Of a stretch of DNA of 64,000 nt, positions 33,354 through 42,041 are shown one piece after another. The DNA lies in NCBI GenBank assembly GCA_045130275.1, contig JBGUPL010000085.1, positions 1 through 64,000 of the forward strand, written 5' to 3'. The notes under the pieces are model-generated. The model was given only the letters and a program-made list of their open reading frames with translations. It had not been told where the DNA came from and made no database searches. Each line of letters begins with the position of its first letter. Within the stretch, counting starts at the first letter, position 1. The translations under genes and the position numbers were made by a program. Origin of the DNA: F23-D06 sp045130275. Its GTDB lineage: Bacteria > Bacteroidota > Bacteroidia > Bacteroidales > WCHB1-69.

Positions 33354-34373
33354 TCATCGCATCAGCACAATATACACCGGCAGGTGATCGCTGTAACCGC
33401 CCTGGTAGTTGCCGCCCGCGAAAGTGCGGAACGGATAATCCATATAGGAGCCCGACTTCGTGAACAAAAAATCCTTTCTGAAGATATGGGCGGAACGGAA
33501 CCTGTAAGTGCCCGGGGCGGCATTGACCAATGCACCGGAAATGATGATGTTGTCGAGCATCTCCCATGAATCGCGATAGGCATACGAACCAAGACCGTCG
33601 CGGAAGAGCTTCCACATCGGGTTGTAAAGGTCATATTGCGTGAGCTTTTCGGGCTTGGTTTTCGTATCCATCTCCACCAAAATGCACTTGGATGTCGGGT
33701 TGTCGTTCAAGTCGCCCATGTAGATGAACTTCGCGTTGGGGCGCGAGCGCAGCACCGAATCCGCTATATGGCGGCCAAGCGCACCCGCCGCAAGCCGACC
33801 GGGAAGGCTCCGCTTCTCGCCACCCGACTTGGAGGGCCAGTGGTTGACCACAATGTCCAACGTGTCTGCGCCGTCAAGCACTCCTGTCATCAACCATTGG
33901 TCACGGGTGATGAAATCCGGCTCGTTCGGCACAATCGTCGGGAACGCCCTGGTACTCAATATTTTGAATCGTGACGCATCATAGAAGAAAGCCACATCCA
34001 CACCGCGGCGGTCGGGCGACTCATGATGGCAGACCGACAAATGATACGGTTTCAGAAGCTCCGTGGCGGCCAAATCCAGCAACACTTGCTCATTCTCAAT
34101 CTCGGAGACGCCCAGCACCACCAAACCGCCGTCAATCTTGGCAATTTCAGCAATCACCCTGGAAAGGCTCTGCAACTTGGCATTGTAACGCACAGTGTTC
34201 CAACGATAATCGCCATCAGGTAGGAACTGCTCGTCATTCTTGATAGGATCATCAATGGTATCAAAGAGGTTTTCCACATTGTAAAAACCTATAATAGCCT
34301 TATTTTGAGGTTGTTGCGCAAAAGAAACAACAGCGAACATCAAACCAATGACCAATAAACATATTCTTTTCAT
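33354..34373 (-). CDS. Secreted endonuclease/exonuclease/phosphatase-family protein
   Basis: Exported metal-dependent phosphodiesterase or phosphatase of the EEP fold; substrate unknown. From ATG 34373 it has 339 residues: signal peptide MKRICLLVIGLMFAVVSFAQ, GFYNVENLFDT (Asn), VVLGVSEIEN (metal Glu), RRGVDVAFFYD, VVNHWPSKSGGEKR (His), YMGDLNDNPTSK (Asp-x-Asn) and GGYSDHLPVYI (Asp-His). All catalytic positions are present. An upstream open stretch to 34499 lies before the -7 element and is not used. Nuclease, sphingomyelinase-like or inositol-phosphatase activity are all possible. Confidence 0.87.
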   Translation of the reverse strand: MKRICLLVIGLMFAVVSFAQQPQNKAIIGFYNVENLFDTIDDPIKNDEQFLPDGDYRWNTVRYNAKLQSLSRVIAEIAKIDGGLVVLGVSEIENEQVLLDLAATELLKPYHLSVCHHESPDRRGVDVAFFYDASRFKILSTRAFPTIVPNEPDFITRDQWLMTGVLDGADTLDIVVNHWPSKSGGEKRSLPGRLAAGALGRHIADSVLRSRPNAKFIYMGDLNDNPTSKCILVEMDTKTKPEKLTQYDLYNPMWKLFRDGLGSYAYRDSWEMLDNIIISGALVNAAPGTYRFRSAHIFRKDFLFTKSGSYMDYPFRTFAGGNYQGGYSDHLPVYIVLMR

Positions 34374-34393
34374 AACCTGGTAATATAAGTTTG

Positions 34394-34401
34394 CAAAAGT
34401 A
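34394..34401 (-). promoter_or_regulatory. -7 element (TACTTTTG) for the EEP gene
   Basis: TACTTTTG on the minus strand, 21 bases before ATG 34373; it shows that the longer upstream frame is not translated. Confidence 0.6.
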
Positions 34402-34517
34402 CAAAAATTATTGTTCCGACGGGTAAACGAAAAATCGAACCGCCTATTGCATATTGAAAAAAAAAAGGCGCAGCCCACCGCCACGCCTTCATTCTTCATT
34501 CTAAATTCTTCTCTACA

Positions 34518-35501
34518 TTATACATTATGCATTATATACTGCATAATCTGCACCGCATTTGTCGCGGCACCCTTGCGGAGGTTGTCGGCCACCACCCAAA
34601 GGTTCAGCGTGTTGGGCTGGGAAAAGTCGCGGCGGATACGGCCCACGAAAACATCGTCAAGGCCTTCGGCGTATTTCGGCATCGGATAGACATTCTCCGC
34701 AGGCGCATCCAACACCTTCACACCGGGCATCTCATTCAACAACGCATAAACCTCCGCCAAATCGTAATCCTGATGGAATTCCACGTTCACAGCCTCGGAA
34801 TGACCACCCGTGACAGGCACGCGCACAACGGTAGAGGTGACCTGTATCTCATTGTCCCTTAAAATTTTACGGGTCTCATTCAAGAGTTTCATCTCCTCGG
34901 TGGTGTAACCGTTTTCGGTGAAGGAACCACCGTGCGGAAAAAGGTTCATGTCGATGGGATACGGATAGGCGGGGTCGCAGGGCTGACCTGCGCGCTCGCT
35001 CATCAACTGATCGACCGCCTTCTTGCCCGTGCCCGTGATGGATTGGTACGTGGCCACAACCAAACGCTTGATCTTATACCTGTTGTGCAAAGGGGCCAAC
35101 GCCATCACCATCTGAATGGTGGAACAGTTCGGGTTGGCAATGATCTTGTCATCCGGGGTGATGACATCGCCGTTGATCTCCGGCACCACGAGCGGAATCT
35201 TGGGGTCGCTGCGCCAAGCGGCGGAATTGTCAATGACCACGGTGCCGACAGCGGCGAACTTGGGCGCATATTCGAGCGAGGCAGCACTGCCCGCAGAAAA
35301 GATGGCAAAGTCCGGCTTGCTGGCAATGGCATCGTCCACCGACACCACCGTCACTTCGCGATCTCCGAACATCAACTTCTTTCCGACCGATTTCGATGAG
35401 GCGGCAGGAATGAATTCGCAATCCGCGAATCCTCTTTCAACCAACACTTTACGCATTACGCCACCAACCAAACCGGTGGCTCCGACAAGAGCTATTTTCA
35501 T
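34518..35501 (-). CDS. asd: Aspartate-semialdehyde dehydrogenase
   Basis: NADPH-dependent enzyme that reduces aspartyl phosphate to the semialdehyde used for lysine/DAP, threonine and methionine. From ATG 35501 it has 327 residues: dinucleotide loop MKIALVGATGLVGGVM, FIPAASSKSVGK, IDNSAAWRSDPKIPLVVPE, catalytic Cys in IANPNCSTIQM, SITGTGKKA, and the His of PVTGGHSEAVN. Length is normal. The last residues (QYIMHNV) and stop come from a CATTATGCATTAT word repeat. It is read from a -7 element that almost touches that of the divergent lamin-tail gene. Confidence 0.95.
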   Translation of the reverse strand: MKIALVGATGLVGGVMRKVLVERGFADCEFIPAASSKSVGKKLMFGDREVTVVSVDDAIASKPDFAIFSAGSAASLEYAPKFAAVGTVVIDNSAAWRSDPKIPLVVPEINGDVITPDDKIIANPNCSTIQMVMALAPLHNRYKIKRLVVATYQSITGTGKKAVDQLMSERAGQPCDPAYPYPIDMNLFPHGGSFTENGYTTEEMKLLNETRKILRDNEIQVTSTVVRVPVTGGHSEAVNVEFHQDYDLAEVYALLNEMPGVKVLDAPAENVYPMPKYAEGLDDVFVGRIRRDFSQPNTLNLWVVADNLRKGAATNAVQIMQYIMHNV

Positions 35502-35553
35502 AATTTCTTTATTATTTATAAAAAAGTTATCAACAATATTTGTATTTTTCCCG

Positions 35554-35561
35554 CAAAAGTA
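35554..35561 (-). promoter_or_regulatory. -7 element (TACTTTTG) for asd
   Basis: TACTTTTG on the minus strand, 53 bases before the asd ATG; one base separates it from the plus-strand -7 element at 35563. Confidence 0.55.
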
Positions 35562-35562
35562 G

Positions 35563-35570
35563 TATTTTTG
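35563..35570 (+). promoter_or_regulatory. -7 element (TATTTTTG) for the lamin-tail gene
   Basis: TATTTTTG with TTTG at 35539-35542 after a 20-base spacer, a good fit to the Bacteroides -33/-7 pattern; 29 bases before the ATG at 35599. Confidence 0.65.
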
Positions 35571-35598
35571 CAGACATAAAACGAAAACAAAAAAAATT

Positions 35599-37329
35599 AT
35601 GAGAAAAAAAACTTTGAAAGCATTACTGCTGACCTTTTGCATCCTGTCCCTTACAAGGGTTTCTATGAGTCAAAACAACTCAGAACCAAAACGTTATGAC
35701 ATAGTCATCAGCGAAATAATGGCCAAGCCGGCTCCGGAAATCGGGCTCCCTGCGGTGGAGTATCTCGAACTGCACAACCGCCTGCCCTACCCTTGCCTGC
35801 TGCAAAATTGGCGACTCACCTTGGGAAACACCTCCAAAACGCTCCCCGATATCACACTCGACAGTTGCGGCTTTGCTGTCATCATCGCGCAAAAGAACCT
35901 GGATGCGTTCTCCTCTGTCTGCGACAACGTGTACACGCTGTCTTCGCTGGCCATCACGGATGGCGGCCAGAAAATCACGCTGATGAACAAGAACGGCGAG
36001 GTGATTCATTTCATTGACTTCAGGTCATCGTGGCACACCGAAAGCATCAAGCAGGAGGGTGGTTGGTCGCTGGAAATGATCGATGACGGCTGGCCGTGCG
36101 CAGGCAAGTGGAACTGGAACTCTTCCTCGGATCCGCACGGAGGCACTCCTGGACGACCGAATTCCATCCGAAACGCACTCATCGACCACTCCAGACCCAT
36201 GATCTCGGGCGCAACCATGCCCGATTCGGTCACATTGCGCGTCCATTTTTCCAAAACCTTATCACCAGAGGTGCTGCAGCAGGACGACCTCTTTCAAACA
36301 ACCCCCCACCTGAACATTATACGCGTCGCCGAAGTGCCTCCAGCATTCGACGCACTGGACATACGTTTTGAAACCTCATTGCAACATGGGACAAGCTATC
36401 GTTTGCAACTTGCGGGCGAATTATACGACTGCGGCGGGAATGCATATCGGTCTTATGAGGAAATACCTTTCGGAAGCCCATCAACGCCATCACAAAACGA
36501 GTTAGTAATCAATGAGATCCTGACAAATCCGCGCGACAACGAACACGCCGATTACATCGAAATCTTCAATCGTTCAGATCACTTCATTGATTTGAAAGAG
36601 GTAAAAATCGGATATGGTGGAGACACGCTCCCGCAAAAAGCCGTTTTGGCCGTTTCCAAAGGTTGGCAACTGGGGCCGAAGTCGTATGCTACACTCTGCA
36701 AAGAGCGAGATGTCACCCGTGAGCAATATTTCTGCAAAGACGAATCCCGACTGATCGAATGCGATTCCCTGCCAGACTTTGCCATCGGAAGTGGCATCAT
36801 CCATCTGACAGACAAAAGTTTACGGTCCATCGACAAGTTCGCTTACTCCGAAGAGATGCACTACTCCAAGCTACTGACCACAAAAGGGGTCGCCCTAGAG
36901 CGATTGTCCGTTGACCGGCCAACACAAGACGAAAACAACTGGCGGTCCGCAGCCGAGAGCTCCGGATACGGAACCCCGGGCTATGAAAACTCGCAATGCG
37001 GATCGATGACAGGAGACGACGATTTTGAAATAGCACCCGAGGTGTTTTCACCGGACAACGACGGATATGATGACTTTTCTGAAATCCATTGCAAATTCAC
37101 AGAAGGGGAAAACCGTGTGAGCATCTGCATTTTCAACAGTCATGGACATCTCGTCAAAATTCTGGCCAACAATATTTTATGCGGAAATGAAGTTCACTTT
37201 CGTTGGGATGGCGACGACGAAAAGTGCCAACCGGCTCCGGCGGGAATATATGTTGTGCAGTTCGAATGTTGGAACCTTCGGACAAAGAAAACAATCCGCA
37301 AACGGAAAGTTGTTTCTATTTATCGATAG
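35599..37329 (+). CDS. Secreted lamin-tail-domain protein with gliding-motility-type C-terminal domain
   Basis: Surface or secreted protein of unknown role. The 576-residue product has a signal peptide (about 1-24, ending RVSMSQ), two lamin-tail domains (IVISEIMAKPAPEIGLPAVEYLELHNR near 35 and LVINEILTNPRDNEHADYIEIFNRS near 302), and a C-terminal module APEVFSPDNDGYDDF ... VSICIFNSHGHLVKIL ... PAPAGIYVVQFE, the form found in T9SS-exported and gliding-associated proteins. Lamin-tail domains of this kind often accompany secreted nucleases, but none is fused here. Its last 14 bases overlap the end of the converging MBL gene. Confidence 0.85.
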   Translation: MRKKTLKALLLTFCILSLTRVSMSQNNSEPKRYDIVISEIMAKPAPEIGLPAVEYLELHNRLPYPCLLQNWRLTLGNTSKTLPDITLDSCGFAVIIAQKNLDAFSSVCDNVYTLSSLAITDGGQKITLMNKNGEVIHFIDFRSSWHTESIKQEGGWSLEMIDDGWPCAGKWNWNSSSDPHGGTPGRPNSIRNALIDHSRPMISGATMPDSVTLRVHFSKTLSPEVLQQDDLFQTTPHLNIIRVAEVPPAFDALDIRFETSLQHGTSYRLQLAGELYDCGGNAYRSYEEIPFGSPSTPSQNELVINEILTNPRDNEHADYIEIFNRSDHFIDLKEVKIGYGGDTLPQKAVLAVSKGWQLGPKSYATLCKERDVTREQYFCKDESRLIECDSLPDFAIGSGIIHLTDKSLRSIDKFAYSEEMHYSKLLTTKGVALERLSVDRPTQDENNWRSAAESSGYGTPGYENSQCGSMTGDDDFEIAPEVFSPDNDGYDDFSEIHCKFTEGENRVSICIFNSHGHLVKILANNILCGNEVHFRWDGDDEKCQPAPAGIYVVQFECWNLRTKKTIRKRKVVSIYR

Positions 37330-38083
37330 TGACCTGCAAGCCATCGTAGCCCAAAGTCACATTCGGGGGCAGAGTTTTCTCCACATCGGCATACAGGCCC
37401 ATGTGATGTGAACAATGCGTCAGCAACGCACGCTTGGGATGGACAAGTTCAACAAAATGCAACGCTTGCTCTAGGTTGAAGTGAGAATAGTGCTTTTCGT
37501 GATGCAACGCATTGACCACCAGTACTTCCAAGTCTTGAAGATGGGGCAACTCTGAATCAGCCACAAAACTCGCGTCCGTAATGTACGCGAGTTTCCCGAT
37601 ACGAAATCCGAGAATGGGCAACGTCAGATGGCGTACCTGAATAGGCTGAATTTCAATATTTTTTACAAAAAAAGGATCATGGCGAACGGCATGAAGTTGA
37701 AAAGAAGGGGCGCCTGGATATGGGTTCTCCTTGAATGCATAATCGTAGTCCTTTCGGATGACCCCTAGCACGCGTTGCATGGCATAGATATCCACGGGCC
37801 GCTTCTGCCGAAAATAGATCGGGCGTATGTCGTCCAGACCAGCCAAGTGATCCTTGTGTTCATGGGTGACGAGCACCGCATCAACCCGAGTGATTTCGTT
37901 ACGGAGCAGTTGCTGCCTCAGGTCCGGACCCGCATCGATGAGCAGGCGGACATCGTCCACTTCCACGAATGCGGCGGTTCGCAACCTGTTGTCACGGGCA
38001 TCCGCCGAACGGCACACCTCGCATCCGCACCCGACCACCGGAACGCCTTGTGAAGTCCCTGTGCCTAATAAGGTAATCTTCAT
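37316..38083 (-). CDS. MBL-fold metallohydrolase (PhnP/RNase Z-like)
   Basis: Zinc phosphodiesterase of the metallo-beta-lactamase fold. The 255-residue product opens with KITLLGTGTSQGVPVVGCGCEVC, a cysteine-bearing start shared with PhnP-type enzymes, then LLIDAGPDLRQQLL, the metal motif VLVTHEHKDHLAGLDDI (His-x-His-x-Asp-His), LAYITDASFV, VNALHHEKHYSHFNLEQAL and LTHCSHHMGL. A second ATG one codon upstream (38086) may be used instead. Substrate may be cyclic phosphodiesters or RNA-like; not decidable here. Its end overlaps the lamin-tail gene by 14 bases, tail to tail. Confidence 0.87.
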   Translation of the reverse strand: MKITLLGTGTSQGVPVVGCGCEVCRSADARDNRLRTAAFVEVDDVRLLIDAGPDLRQQLLRNEITRVDAVLVTHEHKDHLAGLDDIRPIYFRQKRPVDIYAMQRVLGVIRKDYDYAFKENPYPGAPSFQLHAVRHDPFFVKNIEIQPIQVRHLTLPILGFRIGKLAYITDASFVADSELPHLQDLEVLVVNALHHEKHYSHFNLEQALHFVELVHPKRALLTHCSHHMGLYADVEKTLPPNVTLGYDGLQVTIDK

Positions 38084-38108
38084 CATACTCTCACCTAAAA
38101 TAAAACAG

Positions 38109-38116
38109 CAAAAGTA
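38109..38116 (-). promoter_or_regulatory. -7 element (TACTTTTG) for the MBL-fold gene
   Basis: TACTTTTG on the minus strand, 23-26 bases before the start codon. Confidence 0.55.
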
Positions 38117-38239
38117 CGAAAAAAACGGATTGTATCAAAACACAAAAATGATGCAATAATTTTTTAACTTTTACGTTAGCGACACGTCTATAATTATATT
38201 AATTCAGACTTGGAATCATATATTTCAAAGCAGAAGATT

Positions 38240-39622
38240 ATGAAAGTACACTTTATCGCCATCGGGGGCAGTGCCATGCACAATCTGGCTATTGCTCTGA
38301 AAATCAAAGGTTTTGAAGTTTCCGGATCGGATGATGAAATTTTCGACCCCGCCAAGGGCCGCTTGGAGAAATACGGCATTCTGCCTGCGGACATCGGTTG
38401 GCACCCCGAGAAAATCACACCCGAACTGGACGCCGTGATTTTAGGCATGCATGCCCGCGAAGACAACCCTGAACTTTTGAAAGCCAAGGAGTTAGGCCTT
38501 AGAATATATTCTTACCCCGAATACTTGTACGAACAAAGCAAGGACAAAATCCGCGTGGTGGTGGGAGGCAGTCATGGCAAGACGACCATCACCTCCATGA
38601 TCATCCATGTGCTGCAGCACCTGCATATCGACTGCGACTATATGGTCGGTGCGCAGCTGGAAGGTTTTGAAGTGATGGTCAAGCTCTCCGACAACGCCAA
38701 AGTGATGGTCATTGAAGGTGACGAGTATCTCACCTCCCCTATCGACCGCCGACCGAAGTTTCACGTTTACCAGCCTACCATCGGCATTATCAGCGGCATA
38801 GCCTGGGATCACATCAACGTTTTCCCAACTTTCGAGAACTACGTGGAACAGTTCGAAATATTCGCCAAAATGATTCCGCAGGAAGGTCAACTGATTTATT
38901 GTCAGGAAGATGAGGAATTAAGAAAGTTGGGTGCCCGCATCCATAACACCACCTGCAAACCTTACGGGGTCCATCCGTACGTGATCCGTGACGGCGTGAC
39001 CTACCTCCTCCACAGCAATGGGGAGACACCTTTGCAGATTTTCGGAAAACACAACTTGATGAACATCAATGCGGCGCGACTTGCATGCAACGCATTGGGC
39101 GTTTCCGACGAACAGTTCTATGATGCCATCGCCACTTTCAAAGGCGCCTCCAAACGGCTGGAATTAGTGGCAAAGAATTCGGAATGTGCTGTTTATAAGG
39201 ATTTTGCGCATTCTCCTTCGAAACTCAAAGCGACCATCAACGCCGTTCGCGAACAATATCCCGACTGCAAATTGGTGGCATGTATGGAATTGCACACATT
39301 CAGCAGCCTGACGGAAGAATTTCTGCGACAATATGCACACGCGATGGACGAGGCCGATGTGGCTATGGTGTACTACTCGCCTACCGCTGTCGAGCACAAA
39401 AAACTGCCGCCTATCCACCCGGAGACGATTTTTTCCGCGTTCCAACGAAATGACCTGCTTGTATTCAACGATTCTAATTTACTGAAGAACAAGCTTTTAT
39501 CTATGAATTGGCATCATTCTGTACTGCTTCTGATGTCCTCTGGAAATTTTGATGGAATTAATTTGAATGAATTCGGAGAAAAAATTGTACTTTTGCCCGC
39601 TCAAAATTCGAGCACTTTATAA
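38240..39622 (+). CDS. mpl: UDP-MurNAc:tripeptide ligase Mpl
   Basis: Cytosolic Mur-ligase-family enzyme that reattaches recycled L-Ala-D-Glu-mDAP to UDP-MurNAc. From ATG 38240 it has 460 residues: MKVHFIAIGGSAMHNLAIALK (UDP-binding start of Mpl rather than MurC), VVVGGSHGKTTITSMI (ATP loop, about 105-120), VIEGDEYLTSPID, GIAWDHINVFPTFENYVEQF, FGKHNLMNINAA, and VYKDFAHSPSKLKATI. The SAMHNLA and DEYLTSPIDRRPKF forms favour Mpl over MurC. A TTG at 38210 is open but less likely. The promoter of the next gene lies inside its 3' end. Confidence 0.88.
   Translation: MKVHFIAIGGSAMHNLAIALKIKGFEVSGSDDEIFDPAKGRLEKYGILPADIGWHPEKITPELDAVILGMHAREDNPELLKAKELGLRIYSYPEYLYEQSKDKIRVVVGGSHGKTTITSMIIHVLQHLHIDCDYMVGAQLEGFEVMVKLSDNAKVMVIEGDEYLTSPIDRRPKFHVYQPTIGIISGIAWDHINVFPTFENYVEQFEIFAKMIPQEGQLIYCQEDEELRKLGARIHNTTCKPYGVHPYVIRDGVTYLLHSNGETPLQIFGKHNLMNINAARLACNALGVSDEQFYDAIATFKGASKRLELVAKNSECAVYKDFAHSPSKLKATINAVREQYPDCKLVACMELHTFSSLTEEFLRQYAHAMDEADVAMVYYSPTAVEHKKLPPIHPETIFSAFQRNDLLVFNDSNLLKNKLLSMNWHHSVLLLMSSGNFDGINLNEFGEKIVLLPAQNSSTL
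39588..39595 (+). promoter_or_regulatory. -7 element (TACTTTTG) for the DUF1573 gene, inside mpl
   Basis: TACTTTTG with TTTG at 39562-39565 (22-base spacer), within the last ten codons of mpl and 75 bases before the DUF1573 start. Confidence 0.5.
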
Positions 39623-39670
39623 ATAATGAATTGATATTCAATAAAATAACAAAAAAAAGAACAAAAGACA

Positions 39671-40768
39671 ATGAAAAAGTTAAGCTTATTATTGTTGGCG
39701 GTTGTGACCAGCATGCTCTGCATTGCACAACCGGAAATCAAATTTGAAAACACCACATACGACTTTGGCAAAATCAAGGAAGAAGGTGGAAAAGTTACCG
39801 GAAAGTTCGTGTTCACCAACGTCGGAAACCAGCCCTTGGAGCTCACAAACGTTCGTCCTGGTTGCGGTTGCACGGCGGCCAACTACACCAAAGGTGCCAT
39901 CGCCCCTGGTGAAAAAGGCTACATCGAAGCCACCTACAATCCCTACAACCGTCCCGGCGCATTCAACAAGAACATCCGCGTGACGACCAACGAGCCCAAA
40001 TTCCTGGAGAACGACAAAGCCACCCCGCACATGATTTTCATCAAAGGCGAGGTCATCAAACGCCCCCCGACAGAGTTTGAGATAGCTGGATACACCAAAT
40101 CCGCCGGCATGCTGCGCATCAAGGAGCCCGATATCGCCCACAACATGCTGAACACCGAGTCGGTGCTGGACACTTTCTATGTGCGCAATTTCTGGACAAA
40201 ACCCATCAACTTCAAAATGGACACTCCCTCTGATTTCGTTTCTGAGGTGTACCGTAATTTTGGCGCTGAGTTGCTCCCCGGCCAAGAGGGTTTCTTCGTG
40301 TTGAAATATGACGCTTCCAAACGGAACAAATTCGGACAAGTGAAGGACGCCATCGCATTCACCACAAACGACACGCTCGAGCCCACCAAACGTGTGCATT
40401 ACGCTGTCAATGTCAAGGAGGATTTCTCAAAACTCACCCCTAAACAGCTCAAGAGCGCTCCTGTCAGCCAAGTGAGCAAGGAGTCAATCTTCTTTGGCGA
40501 AATGCAGAAAAACGTTTCCAAGTCTGAGACCATCCAAGTGACAAACACCGGCAAGAGCCCCCTCATTATCAGAGCTCTGGAATCAGGAAACTCCCTCTTC
40601 AGAGTGACTTCGAACATGTTGGAGGTTCAACCTGGCGCAACGGCGACGATTACCGTCACCTTCAAGGCTCCTGGCCGTACCAGCACTCAAACTTCCGCCA
40701 TCGAAATCATCACCAACGATCCGGCCGCCCCGATTCGCTCTATTTCCGTCTCTGCGAAAGTTTTATAA
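39671..40768 (+). CDS. DUF1573 domain secreted protein (tandem Ig-like repeats)
   Basis: Exported protein of a Bacteroidota family with ASPM/Hydin-like immunoglobulin folds; function unknown. The 365-residue product has a signal peptide (MKKLSLLLLAVVTSMLCIAQ), a first DUF1573 unit (YDFGKIKEEGGKVTGKF, FTNVGNQPLEL, NVRPGCGCTAANY, AFNKNIRVTTNEP), and a second unit (SIFFGEMQKNVSKSETI, VTNTGKSPLIIRAL, ATITVTFKAPG, SAIEIITNDPAAPIRSI). PGCGCT is the family hallmark and may form a disulfide. It has its own promoter and a strong terminator, so it is likely a single-gene unit. Confidence 0.92.
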   Translation: MKKLSLLLLAVVTSMLCIAQPEIKFENTTYDFGKIKEEGGKVTGKFVFTNVGNQPLELTNVRPGCGCTAANYTKGAIAPGEKGYIEATYNPYNRPGAFNKNIRVTTNEPKFLENDKATPHMIFIKGEVIKRPPTEFEIAGYTKSAGMLRIKEPDIAHNMLNTESVLDTFYVRNFWTKPINFKMDTPSDFVSEVYRNFGAELLPGQEGFFVLKYDASKRNKFGQVKDAIAFTTNDTLEPTKRVHYAVNVKEDFSKLTPKQLKSAPVSQVSKESIFFGEMQKNVSKSETIQVTNTGKSPLIIRALESGNSLFRVTSNMLEVQPGATATITVTFKAPGRTSTQTSAIEIITNDPAAPIRSISVSAKVL

Positions 40769-40790
40769 TCCGAGATATTTCCATCGAAAA

Positions 40791-40823
40791 AATCCCTGCA
40801 GAAAACTGCAGGGATTTTTTTTT
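40791..40823 (+). terminator. Rho-independent terminator after the DUF1573 gene
   Basis: AATCCCTGCAG pairs perfectly with CTGCAGGGATT around an AAAA loop (40791-40816), followed by a run of T to 40823. It starts 23 bases after the stop codon. A matching A-run on the left could let it work for the minus-strand gene ending at 40872 as well. Confidence 0.9.
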
Positions 40824-40871
40824 AACAGAGCCAACCTTTATCCGACCACTTTACGCGATCATGCGTTTCGT

Positions 40872-41408
40872 TTAAAACAGCCGACTGTTTCCTTTTCGGA
40901 GTTCCTCGTCGGAAGGGACATTGTCCTTGATGGTGTCCACATCGATAACGAGCGGACGGCCTAGGCGGACCGGAGCCGGCTCGGATTTTACCGGAACACT
41001 GACCTCTTTACGCTCCGAAGAGGGATCTGCGGTTTTCTGTGGAGCATTCGGGTCATTATTTGAGGAATACGTCCGTGTCGGGACAGGCTTCACAGTCGGT
41101 ACCGTTTGTTCCGGACAAAAATCTGCTTCCACAACCCCGACTTCGGGGGCGGATTCCAATCTTGCTGAATCAACCGTCATAGCAATCCGGGAGACCTCTT
41201 CCGGCTGTGAATGTTTGGGTGAAAAGTGGATGGCCGTGAACACCGCACCTCCCACAACCACGGCTGACACAGACCCCAGCACCCAATACTTTACTGGGCT
41301 TGAAGTTCCGGCGAAGTGCTTGAAACGTCTCCACGCGGAAGGTTTATAGTTGTATGCGGCCTGTTCAGCCTTTTCTTTTATCAATTTGTCAAATTCTGTC
41401 ATAATCAT
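40872..41408 (-). CDS. Single-pass membrane protein, candidate anti-sigma factor
   Basis: Not recognised as a named family. The 178-residue product has a cytoplasmic N-terminus of about 38 residues (MIMTEFDKLIKEKAEQAAYNY ending in a Trp-Arg-Arg-Phe-Lys stretch), one membrane helix (VKYWVLGSVSAVVVGGAVFTAIHF, about 39-62; cores WVLGSVSAVV and GGAVFTAI), and a Pro/Ser/Glu-rich exported tail. It follows an ECF sigma gene with an ATGA overlap (41405-41408); start 41402 is also possible. Position, coupling and topology fit a regulator of that sigma factor, but no zinc anti-sigma motif is visible, so this is inference. Confidence 0.7.
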   Translation of the reverse strand: MIMTEFDKLIKEKAEQAAYNYKPSAWRRFKHFAGTSSPVKYWVLGSVSAVVVGGAVFTAIHFSPKHSQPEEVSRIAMTVDSARLESAPEVGVVEADFCPEQTVPTVKPVPTRTYSSNNDPNAPQKTADPSSERKEVSVPVKSEPAPVRLGRPLVIDVDTIKDNVPSDEELRKGNSRLF

Positions 41409-41959
41409 TCGTTATCACATTTCATAATAGCGGCTTTGAGTTTAGTTCTTGCCTGATTGACATGCCACGCAGAAGTGTTTTCCGACATATTCATCTGAGT
41501 GGCAATTTCCTTATGGGAATAACCCTCAAACACATACAGGTTAAACACCGTCCGGGTGACCGGTGGCAAAAGTTGGATCAGAGCCACCATCTCCTGAGAA
41601 GACATTCGGGACACAGCCTCGTTGACTTGATGGTCAACCAACTGCCCGTCCGGCACTTCATCCAAAGCGACGAACGTGACGTTTTTATCATAGTGTTTCC
41701 TATAATCCAACGCGGCATTACAAACCACTCTTTTAAGCCAAGCATCAAAAGAACCTGTGTTTTCGTATTTGTCAAGGTTCGAAAACACTTTCAAGAACCC
41801 TTCATTGAGCATATCGGCAGCCTCGTCGGTACTTCCGGCATAGCGCATGCAAACACCCATCACCATACTGTAGAAATGTTTGAACAGCTTCCGTTGGGCT
41901 CGCGAATTACCTTCGCGACACTCACGCACCCATTCCAGCACTTCCGAATGCCCTTTCAT
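41405..41959 (-). CDS. ECF-type RNA polymerase sigma factor
   Basis: Sigma-70 family group IV factor. From ATG 41959 it has 184 residues: region 2 with LFKHFYSMVMGVCMRYAGS, DEAADMLNEGFLKVFSNL (core-binding and -10 recognition) and FDAWLKRVVCNAALDYRK, and region 4 with LIQLLPPVTRTVFNLYVFEGY, SHKEIATQMNMSENTSAWHVNQARTKL (helix-turn-helix; core EIATQMNMSENT). The frame runs on to a GTG at 42004, not needed for the fold. It is followed by a coupled membrane protein and preceded by a PorT-like OMP gene, an arrangement suggesting envelope-stress or surface-signal control. Confidence 0.92.
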   Translation of the reverse strand: MKGHSEVLEWVRECREGNSRAQRKLFKHFYSMVMGVCMRYAGSTDEAADMLNEGFLKVFSNLDKYENTGSFDAWLKRVVCNAALDYRKHYDKNVTFVALDEVPDGQLVDHQVNEAVSRMSSQEMVALIQLLPPVTRTVFNLYVFEGYSHKEIATQMNMSENTSAWHVNQARTKLKAAIMKCDNE

Positions 41960-42041
41960 ATCATATAACGAATAATGAAGACAAATTCTTGGGTCTGAAA
42001 TCACATTTTTGGCATAAGCAATATATATCCCAGTGGGACAA

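Noticed and set aside
34374..34499. 42-residue N-terminal extension of the EEP-family protein
   Set aside because: It lies at and before the -7 element at 34394-34401, and the signal peptide begins at ATG 34373.
35502..35642. 47-residue hydrophobic extension before Asd
   Set aside because: It reads through the promoter and the start of the divergent gene; Asd normally starts at MKIALVGATG.
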